From an uncultured Spartobacteria bacterium (GTDB lineage: Bacteria > Verrucomicrobiota > Verrucomicrobiae > Chthoniobacterales > UBA6821), in assembly GCA_903919105.1 (NCBI GenBank), contig CAIXGT010000072.1, positions 1-9,756 on the forward strand: a DNA stretch of 9,756 nucleotides. The letters are read 5' to 3'. Below the pieces are notes generated by a model. The model made no database searches. It worked only from the letters and a program-made list of their open reading frames with translations, and was not told the origin of the DNA. Below are positions 1-5,083 of this stretch, in pieces (within the stretch, counting starts at the first letter, position 1; each line of letters opens with the position of its first letter). Made by a program: the position numbers and the translations under genes.

Positions 1-58
1 CACTCTCCGTTCTCTCCACTTTCATCAGTCATCACTCCTAATTTATCCTTTCTCTCCC

Positions 59-820
59 ATGCCCATTCCGATCAAGACACCGGCCGAGATTGACAAGATG
101 CGCGCGGCCGGCCGTGCGGCTGCGATCGTGCTCGACCGGCTTGCAAAACTCGTCGCTCCTGGTGTGACTACCGGCGAGATCGACAGGAAGGCGGGGGAAT
201 ACATGGCAGAACTTGGAGGCCGCAGCGCCTTTCTCGGCTACCGGAAATTTCCCGGGCAAACCTGCATCTCGATCAACGAAGAAGTGGTGCACGGCATCGG
301 TGGCAAACGTCACCTTGCCTACGGTGACATTGTAAAAATCGATACTGGAGTCGTCCTTGATGGCTGGATCGGTGACACGGCAACGACTGTTGCTTGCGGC
401 GCGATCGATCCGGAAACCGAGCGACTCATCACCGCAACCAAGCGCATCCTCGAGGGGGCGATTCCCTTCGCCGTAGCTGGTCGCAGGTTGGGCGATCTCT
501 CAAACTACATCGAGACAGAGGCTCTCCGGCAGGGGTTCGGCGTTGTCAGGGAATTTGTGGGACACGGCGTCGGCCGCAAGCTTCACGAGGAACCGCAAAT
601 CCCGAATTATGGCAAAAAAGGTTCCGGTCCGAAACTCAAACCCGGCATGACCCTCGCCATTGAGCCCATGATCAATCTCGGGGCCGAGGGCGTACGTATT
701 CTGGATGACGGATGGACCGTGGTGACCTCCGACGGCAAGCCTTCCTCCCATTTCGAGCATACGGTATTAGTGACAGAAAATGAACCTGAAGTGTTGACAT
801 GCCTACCCCTGATAGCTTAA
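59..820 (+). CDS. map: Methionine aminopeptidase, type I
   Basis: This cytoplasmic dinuclear metallopeptidase removes the initiator Met from nascent proteins after deformylation, when the second residue is small. At 253 aa it has the normal length of the short type I form, without an N-terminal zinc-finger extension. The five metal ligands are all visible: D95 (in KIDTG), D106 (in GDTA), H169 (in GHGVGR), E202 (in AIEPM) and E233 (in HFEHT). H78 in VVHG matches the substrate-binding histidine. The start gives MPIPIKTPAEIDKMRAAG, which aligns with the E. coli start MAISIKTPEDIEKMR, so the ATG is well supported. No SD motif precedes it; the upstream 20 nt are pyrimidine-rich. It is the first gene seen in the translation cluster, a position typical between secY/adk and infA, and its 3' end overlaps infA. 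Confidence 0.97.
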   Translation: MPIPIKTPAEIDKMRAAGRAAAIVLDRLAKLVAPGVTTGEIDRKAGEYMAELGGRSAFLGYRKFPGQTCISINEEVVHGIGGKRHLAYGDIVKIDTGVVLDGWIGDTATTVACGAIDPETERLITATKRILEGAIPFAVAGRRLGDLSNYIETEALRQGFGVVREFVGHGVGRKLHEEPQIPNYGKKGSGPKLKPGMTLAIEPMINLGAEGVRILDDGWTVVTSDGKPSSHFEHTVLVTENEPEVLTCLPLIA

Positions 821-1041
821 AACACCAGGCCCTAGTCGTAGAGAGACTGTCCATGGCACGCTTCCGAGTGGAGTTAGCCGGGGGCAGGAGAATGGTAGCT
901 ACGGTGTCCGGTCGGTTGCGTTTGAAGTTCACGCGCATCGCTCTCGGGCACCATGTAGTGATCAGCGTTTCCCCCTACGATCTGAATCAGGGAACAATCA
1001 TCCAGCGACTCTCGCAGTCATCACCCAGCCCAAGCCAATAA
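799..1041 (+). CDS. infA: Translation initiation factor IF-1
   Basis: IF-1 binds the 30S A site and helps IF-2 and IF-3 select the initiator tRNA. It is a single S1-like OB-fold domain. The core is recognisable: RFRVELAGG, then VATVSGRLR and the family signature [11 protein letters not shown] near the end. At 80 aa it is slightly longer than the usual 72, with a Ser/Pro/Gln-rich tail of about eight residues. The GDKV or GDRV found in many family members reads GHHV here. The start codon lies 22 nt inside the end of map in another frame, which suggests translational coupling. No clear SD is present. The family assignment is firm. The ATG is the only start that gives a normal N-terminus. Confidence 0.93.
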   Translation: MPTPDSLKHQALVVERLSMARFRVELAGGRRMVATVSGRLRLKFTRIALGHHVVISVSPYDLNQGTIIQRLSQSSPSPSQ

Positions 1042-1081
1042 ACCGACACAACCGACGCCAACCGCGTCGCTGTTTTCAAGC

Positions 1082-1195
1082 ATGAAAGTCCGAGCTTCCA
1101 TCAAACGCCTTTGCGAAACCTGCAAGATCGTCCGCCGCAATAACGTGGTGCGCGTGGTTTGCAAGAATCCCCGTCACAAGCAGCGCCAGGGCTGA
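1082..1195 (+). CDS. rpmJ: 50S ribosomal protein L36 (zinc-binding form)
   Basis: This 37-residue ORF encodes the small basic large-subunit protein bL36. The sequence begins [19 protein letters not shown] and ends in a basic [10 protein letters not shown] tail. The zinc ligands are complete: C11, C14, C27 and H32 (C-x2-C-x12-C-x4-H). It is therefore the metal-binding C+ form and not the zinc-free paralogue used under zinc limitation. It lies between infA and rpsM, its classical position. The spacers of 40 and 55 nt fit cotranscription. No SD is visible in front of the ATG. Confidence 0.95.
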   Translation: MKVRASIKRLCETCKIVRRNNVVRVVCKNPRHKQRQG

Positions 1196-1250
1196 CACTA
1201 GACGTTCAGACAACATTCATTCCCTGCACCCAACTCAATAGACCAATACC

Positions 1251-1628
1251 ATGCCAAGACTCCTCGGCGTAGAAATCCCCGGCGACAAGCGCGTCGAAGC
1301 CTCGCTCGTTTACATTTACGGCATCGGCCCTAAGACTGCCAAGCGCATCCTCGAACAGGCCAATATCAATCCTGACATCCGCGCCAAGGAGCTTTCTCCC
1401 GAGCAGATCGGAGGTATCATTTCCGCAATTTCCGGTCAGGGGGTTGTCATCGAGGGCGATCTTCGCCGAGAGATTCAGGGTAACCTCAAGCGCCTGCAGG
1501 CGATCAACTGCTATCGTGGCGTTCGCCATCGTCGTGGACTTCCTGTCCGCGGTCAGCGCACCCAGACCAATGCCCGCACACGCAAGGGGCCCCGCAAGAC
1601 CGTCGGCGTCACACGGGCTAAGGAATAA
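1251..1628 (+). CDS. rpsM: 30S ribosomal protein S13
   Basis: S13 (uS13) sits in the head of the small subunit and contacts the P-site tRNA and the B1 intersubunit bridges. The 125-aa product has normal length. It shows the N-terminal [14 protein letters not shown], the helix-two-turn-helix region with [12 protein letters not shown], and the conserved C-terminal block [18 protein letters not shown] followed by NARTRKG. The basic C-terminal tail that reaches the tRNA is intact. The gene lies 55 nt after rpmJ and 41 nt before rpsK in the standard order. The ATG is preceded by an A/C-rich stretch without SD. A 17-nt sequence around its stop codon resembles the one around the infA stop. Confidence 0.97.
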   Translation: MPRLLGVEIPGDKRVEASLVYIYGIGPKTAKRILEQANINPDIRAKELSPEQIGGIISAISGQGVVIEGDLRREIQGNLKRLQAINCYRGVRHRRGLPVRGQRTQTNARTRKGPRKTVGVTRAKE

Positions 1629-1669
1629 TCCGACACACCCATAGCACTTACTAGTACGCCACCAAGTTC

Positions 1670-2287
1670 ATGTCCGAAGAAAACAAAGAATCCGAAGGCC
1701 TCTCCCAAGACGCTGCACGTAGCGAAGAGACCAAAGCCCATCATCCTTCCGAGTCCGCTCCAGAGGCATCCACTGAGACTGCAACTCCAGCGGCCGCCGC
1801 CGAGGCCAAGGCTGAAAAGCCCAAGGTGAAGAAGAGCAAGGAGAAGAAAGTTGAGGAAGCTGCCCCAGCCGCAGCCATTAGTTTCAATCTTGACGACCCA
1901 ATTGAGCCACCCAAGATCGTCAAGGCCAAGGGTAGCAAGAACATCACGCACGGGATCGCCCACGTTCAGGCCACTTTCAACAATACCATCGTCAGCGTCA
2001 CCGATATGCGCGGTGCCGTTCTCGGATGGTCCAGCGCCGGCAAGATGGGGTTCAAGGGATCCCGTAAGAGCACAGCCTATGCCGCCCAGATGGTCGCTCA
2101 GGACGCCTGCCGTCAGGCCATGGGTCACGGCCTCAAGGAAGTAGAGGTTCGTGTTAAGGGGCCCGGCTCCGGTCGTGAATCGGCAGTCCGCGCCATGCAG
2201 GCCATCGGACTTGAAATCTCCATCATCCAGGACGTGACTCCTGTTCCTCATAACGGATGCCGTCCTCCAAAACAGCGCCGCGTTTAA
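1670..2287 (+). CDS. rpsK: 30S ribosomal protein S11 with long N-terminal extension
   Basis: S11 (uS11) is a platform protein beside the mRNA exit site of the 30S subunit. The C-terminal 120 or so residues are textbook S11: [44 protein letters not shown], and the terminal [18 protein letters not shown]. The whole protein has 205 residues, against about 129 in E. coli. H98 aligns with E. coli H22, so about 76 residues are added at the N-terminus. Residues 1-45 are acidic and rich in Glu, Ser, Ala and Thr. Residues 46-63 alternate Lys and Glu, and 64-85 form an Ala/Pro linker. The extension is an open frame right up to an ATG placed 41 nt after rpsM, so it is probably translated. A start at the in-frame GTG (1826) is possible but would still leave a tail. 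No SD is seen. Confidence 0.95.
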   Translation: MSEENKESEGLSQDAARSEETKAHHPSESAPEASTETATPAAAAEAKAEKPKVKKSKEKKVEEAAPAAAISFNLDDPIEPPKIVKAKGSKNITHGIAHVQATFNNTIVSVTDMRGAVLGWSSAGKMGFKGSRKSTAYAAQMVAQDACRQAMGHGLKEVEVRVKGPGSGRESAVRAMQAIGLEISIIQDVTPVPHNGCRPPKQRRV

Positions 2288-2297
2288 TGTTTATTCC

Positions 2298-2325
2298 TTC
2301 AGCCCTCAGCCTTCAGCCTTCAGCC
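2298..2325. repeat. Tandem heptamer repeat, four copies
   Basis: The rpsK-rpsD spacer contains four consecutive copies of the heptamer YTCAGCC; copies 1, 3 and 4 read TTCAGCC and copy 2 reads CTCAGCC. The array ends 12 nt before the rpsD ATG, in place of any SD. It is non-coding. A dispersed-repeat origin or a role in mRNA structure is possible, but neither can be shown from one locus. Confidence 0.85.
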
Positions 2326-2337
2326 TTTTAATATACC

Positions 2338-2949
2338 ATGGCCCGTTACACTGGACCCAAAACCAAAGTCAGTCGCCGTTACGGCGTTCTTCTCGCCGGA
2401 TCTGCCCGTGCTTTCGAGCACAAGCCCTATCCTCCCGGTATGCACGGCCCGAAGGGCTCACGCCGCAAGATTTCCGAGTATGGCACTGCGCTCGCCGAGA
2501 AGCAGAAACTCCGCTTTCAGTATGGTGTGCTTGAGCGCCAGTTCCGCCGATACTTCGAGACCGCTCTCAAGACTCGTGGTATCACCGGCCTTATCCTGCT
2601 CCAGCTCCTTGAGAGGCGCCTCGACAACATCGTCTACCGCATGGGCTTCGCGAAGACCCGTTCGGCAGCCCGCCAGATGGTCTCTCACGGACACGTCGCC
2701 GTGAACGGCCGCAAGTGCGACATCTCCTCCGCCACCATCAAGATTGGCGATGCTATTTCCGTACGTCCCAAGGATGGTTCCAAGCGTCTTGCCCTGCGCG
2801 GCCTGGAGCAGACCCAGATCGTCGAGCCGCCAGATTGGCTGCTTGTCGACAAAGAAGCACTGAGTGGCAAGATGGTCCGTATCCCGACCCGCGAGGAGAT
2901 CAATCCCGTTGTGAACGAGCAACTCGTCGTTGAGTTGTACTCTCGCTAA
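2338..2949 (+). CDS. rpsD: 30S ribosomal protein S4
   Basis: S4 (uS4) is a primary 16S rRNA-binding protein that nucleates 30S assembly and lines the mRNA entry channel. At 203 aa it has the usual length. The N-terminal region reads MARYTGPKTKVSRRYG, and the cysteines of zinc-binding S4 proteins are absent, so it is the zinc-free type. The S4 RNA-binding domain starts near residue 93 with RRLDNIVYRMGFAKTRSAARQ and continues through VSHGHVAVNGRK. The C-terminus EINPVVNEQLVVELYSR is canonical. It is the last gene of the ribosomal cluster here, as a terminator follows within 50 nt. In E. coli S4 also represses its own operon translationally; nothing in this sequence shows whether that applies. 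No SD is present. Confidence 0.97.
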   Translation: MARYTGPKTKVSRRYGVLLAGSARAFEHKPYPPGMHGPKGSRRKISEYGTALAEKQKLRFQYGVLERQFRRYFETALKTRGITGLILLQLLERRLDNIVYRMGFAKTRSAARQMVSHGHVAVNGRKCDISSATIKIGDAISVRPKDGSKRLALRGLEQTQIVEPPDWLLVDKEALSGKMVRIPTREEINPVVNEQLVVELYSR

Positions 2950-2992
2950 ACGCGAGGTGTTGTACTCCTGCTAACCATTCATTAGTTCTTAT

Positions 2993-3031
2993 AAAAAAAG
3001 TCGCCCGGAGCATTCCGAGGCGGCTTTTTTT
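2993..3031 (+). terminator. Rho-independent terminator after rpsD
   Basis: The left arm is A7-G-TCGCC-CGGA and the right arm is TCCG-A-GGCGG-C-T7, around a four-base GCAT loop. They pair nearly completely, with one U-G wobble and one bulged A. The stem runs into a seven-T tract. The A-tract on the other side makes it potentially bidirectional. It closes the ribosomal operon 43 nt after the rpsD stop. Confidence 0.95.
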
Positions 3032-3129
3032 ATTTTGTGCGTTCTTTCAGCTGCTTTTTACTGCGGTTGCCTCTCAGCGATTCTTCAAGCCATCTTGCAT
3101 GCTTTGAGCTCCGCTCCTACGATTGAAGG

Positions 3130-3702
3130 ATGTTTTCCCCATCTCGTCTGGTCACACTTCTGATCGCCGGGATCGTTTTGATACTGCTCACTTACGCAAC
3201 CGTAAGCGCAGCCCCCGATGAAGTGCCCAAGGAGCAGGGGATGTTGGACCGCATGATGCATCCCGACCGTAGTAGGCAGAGCACCTTTCAGGGGAAGGTG
3301 TTTAACGCCAAGGGAAGCCCTTACGACAAGGCTTTTGCAATTAAGGATTACTCGGGAGCACGCGAATATGGCTCCCACTCGTACGAAACCAAGGGATTCG
3401 TCTCCGGAATGAAGAGCTGGCTCGGCGATCATCTTTTTCCCCAAAAAAAACTTTCGGAAAATCTCGAGAAAGCGAATCCCGATGCCGTAAAGAAATTCGA
3501 TTCCAAGGATTTCAAAACAAAAAACTTCACGGATCTTGATAAAACAAGCCTCTACTCCTCCAAGGGGGACTTCCCGACACAAAATATCTCCCTCAAGGGA
3601 AAGACTCAGGGAGCGCTCGACAACAATCCTCATCTTGAAGATGCCATCCGCAAGGGACTCTCCATCGACGACGTCAGGAAACTGCTCAACAAGGGGCCGT
3701 AA
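3130..3702 (+). CDS. Unrecognised exported protein with repeated [FY]-x2-K-x-[FY] motif
   Basis: I do not recognise this 190-aa protein. Residues 6-22 form a hydrophobic segment after a short basic N-terminus, followed by TVSAA. This looks like a Sec signal peptide cleaved near residue 27 or 28, or an uncleaved anchor; there is no lipobox Cys. The mature part is hydrophilic and Lys-rich. A motif [FY]-x2-K-x-[FY] occurs at residues 53, 69, 85, 123 and 128 (for example FQGKVF, FAIKDY, YETKGF). The first three copies are exactly 16 residues apart. A short helical C-terminus (residues 165-187) has the form HLEDAIRKGLSIDDVRKLL. It probably acts in the periplasm or at the cell surface. It follows the rpsD terminator and precedes tyrS by 21 nt, so it may share a transcript with tyrS. 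The start ATG is directly preceded by GAAGG, too close to be a normal SD. Confidence 0.75.
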   Translation: MFSPSRLVTLLIAGIVLILLTYATVSAAPDEVPKEQGMLDRMMHPDRSRQSTFQGKVFNAKGSPYDKAFAIKDYSGAREYGSHSYETKGFVSGMKSWLGDHLFPQKKLSENLEKANPDAVKKFDSKDFKTKNFTDLDKTSLYSSKGDFPTQNISLKGKTQGALDNNPHLEDAIRKGLSIDDVRKLLNKGP

Positions 3703-3723
3703 TTCTGTTTTGCTCTTCGTCTC

Positions 3724-4902
3724 ATGAGCTCCTTTTCCGATCAACTCACCTCTCTCGTTGCTGGCTGTGCCCAGGTGCTCAGTGAGAAGGAGTTGCAGGC
3801 CAAGCTGGCCCTTGGTCGCCCCCTCAAGGTCAAGCTCGGGGTCGATCCTACCTCTCCCGACATCCATCTGGGCCATACGGTGGGACTCTCTAAGCTGCGC
3901 CAGTTCCAGGAGCTCGGCCATGAGGCTATACTGATCATAGGTGATTTCACCGCGATGATCGGGGATCCGAGCGGCCGCTCAGCGACGCGTCCTCATCTCT
4001 CCCACGAGCAGGTGATGGAGCATGCCAAGACCTATCAGGATCAGGCCTTCAAGATTCTGGATCCGGAGAAAACCTCTGTCCGCTTCAACGGCGAGTGGTT
4101 CGGCAAGATGAACTTCCAGGACGTGATGAGGCTCAACAGCCGCGTCACCCTCCAGCAGATGCTACAGCGCGAGGATTTTCGAGAGCGGATCGACAAGGGA
4201 CTTCCCGTGCGCGCCCATGAGATCCAGTACCCGATCATGCAGGGATGGGATTCGGTGGTAATCCAGGCGGATGTGGAACTTGGAGGCACCGATCAACTTT
4301 TCAATATCCTCGTCGGTCGCGATCTCCAGCACGAGGAAGGCCAGCACCAGCAGGTGGCTATGATGCTCCCCATCTTGACGGGTCTCGATGGTGTCCAGAA
4401 GATGAGCAAGAGCCTGGGCAACGCTGTCGGCGTCACTGAAGCGCCGGGGGAAATGTTCGGGAAGCTGATGAGTATCTCCGACGAACAGATGTCGGAATAT
4501 TACAGGTTGTTGCTCCATGAGGAGTTTTCACAGGAAATCCATCCGATGGAGGCCAAGAAGTCCCTGGCCGAGCGACTCACCGCCCGCTTCCATTCTGCTG
4601 ACGAGGCACTCCGTGCACGGGAAGAGTTCGAACTCCGTTTCTCTAAGAAGGATCTAGAATCCGCCGATCTGCCTTCCTATAAACCGCCGGCCGACCTGCC
4701 CTGTGACATCATCTCGCTTGGGGTGGATGCCTTTGACCGGGTCTTTGCTATCCAGAAATCACGCGGTGATGTCCGCCGCCTCATCGAGGGGGGGAGTGTC
4801 TCCTGGAAAGGGGAGAAGGTCACCGATCCCAAGGCCGTTCTCACCCTGGAGGGCCCGGGCGTCCTGAAACTCGACCGCCGGAGTGCCGTTCGGATAGGAT
4901 AG
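3724..4902 (+). CDS. tyrS: Tyrosyl-tRNA synthetase
   Basis: This cytoplasmic class I aminoacyl-tRNA synthetase charges tRNA-Tyr with tyrosine using ATP. The 392-aa protein shows the HIGH-type motif HLGH at 48-51 in PDIHLGHTVGLSKLRQFQ, and the GDFTAMIGDPSGR loop at 73-85. The tyrosine-pocket block EIQYPIMQGWDS spans 166-177, GGTDQLFN lies at 187-194, and the KMSKS loop is intact at 226-230. The C-terminal 55-60 residues (RRLIEGGSVSWKGEKVTDP) form the S4-like tRNA-binding domain. Length and motifs resemble the roughly 400-aa bacterial branch (TyrZ-like) more than the E. coli form; this is a judgement from motif style. No T-box leader fits in the 21-nt gap upstream. No SD precedes the ATG. Confidence 0.96.
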   Translation: MSSFSDQLTSLVAGCAQVLSEKELQAKLALGRPLKVKLGVDPTSPDIHLGHTVGLSKLRQFQELGHEAILIIGDFTAMIGDPSGRSATRPHLSHEQVMEHAKTYQDQAFKILDPEKTSVRFNGEWFGKMNFQDVMRLNSRVTLQQMLQREDFRERIDKGLPVRAHEIQYPIMQGWDSVVIQADVELGGTDQLFNILVGRDLQHEEGQHQQVAMMLPILTGLDGVQKMSKSLGNAVGVTEAPGEMFGKLMSISDEQMSEYYRLLLHEEFSQEIHPMEAKKSLAERLTARFHSADEALRAREEFELRFSKKDLESADLPSYKPPADLPCDIISLGVDAFDRVFAIQKSRGDVRRLIEGGSVSWKGEKVTDPKAVLTLEGPGVLKLDRRSAVRIG

Positions 4903-4905
4903 TAG

Positions 4906-4933
4906 TTGGGAAATGGGGGATCAGTAATAGGAT
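4906..4933 (+). promoter_or_regulatory. Weak candidate promoter for mgtA
   Basis: TTGGGA (4906-4911) and TAGGAT (4928-4933) are separated by 16 nt, and each matches four of six sigma-70 consensus bases. This would start the transcript near 4940, just before the AGGAGG hairpin. The -35 element overlaps the left arm of the inverted repeat, so the match may be fortuitous. Confidence 0.22.
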
Positions 4934-4988
4934 ATTGGGTTTTGGATACAGGAGGCCTTCCTCCCAATGCCGCAGCACCCATTCCCAA
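4906..4988. repeat. Long imperfect inverted repeat between tyrS and mgtA
   Basis: The outer arms TTGGGAAATGGG (4906-4917) and CCCATTCCCAA (4978-4988) are complementary apart from one extra A. Inside them ATTGGG (4934-4939) can pair with CCCAAT (4963-4968). As an alternative, GGAGG (4951-4955) can pair with CCTCC (4960-4964) around a CCTT loop. The two inner pairings share bases 4963-4964 and exclude each other. No T-tract follows, so it is a poor intrinsic terminator. It may be a REP-like dispersed palindrome or a switching leader of mgtA. Confidence 0.6.
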
Positions 4989-5083
4989 TCATCAATAATT
5001 CCTGTGACGATTTCTCAACCTTGGGAGTTGGGGCTTGCCGGTTCCTAGTTAGGGGTGACAAATATGCTGGCTGCCATGACTAA
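4967..5083 (+). CDS. Possible short upstream ORF in the mgtA leader
   Basis: This 38-codon ORF starts MPQHPFPIINN and overlaps the start of mgtA in another frame. It is preceded by a perfect AGGAGG (4950-4955) at 11-nt spacing, the only perfect SD noticed in the window. That SD can be hidden in the GGAGG/CCTCC hairpin. Prolines occupy codons 2, 5 and 7. Proline-rich leader peptides (MgtL) control mgtA in Salmonella, which is why this is worth recording; there is no sequence homology to MgtL. The stop lies 17-19 nt past the mgtA ATG at 5064 and 5 nt past another in-frame mgtA ATG at 5076, so termination-reinitiation is conceivable. A chance ORF remains quite likely. Confidence 0.25.
   Translation: MPQHPFPIINNSCDDFSTLGVGACRFLVRGDKYAGCHD
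5051..5058 (+). promoter_or_regulatory. Shine-Dalgarno of mgtA, decides the start
   Basis: AGGGGTGA lies five nucleotides before ATG 5064 and complements the 3' end of 16S rRNA well. It overlaps the alternative GTG start at 5055, which argues against that start. It contrasts with the translation genes of the window, which have no SD. Confidence 0.6.

Noticed and set aside
1553..2251. A 232-codon open frame on the minus strand opposite rpsK
   Set aside because: It is antisense to a certain ribosomal gene. Its Leu/Gly-rich composition comes from the repetitive Lys/Glu/Ala codons of the S11 tail.
3095..3123. Promoter TTGCAT-17-TACGAT giving a leaderless exported-protein mRNA
   Set aside because: Only three and four of six bases match consensus; this level is expected by chance in such a stretch.
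3443..3450. Run of eight A in the exported-protein gene as a frameshift or phase-variation site
   Set aside because: The frame is intact on both sides with consistent motif structure; the run simply encodes Gln-Lys-Lys.
3085..3921. A 278-codon open frame on the minus strand across the exported-protein gene and the start of tyrS
   Set aside because: It spans two convincing plus-strand genes, one of which (tyrS) is certain, and its translation resembles nothing known.
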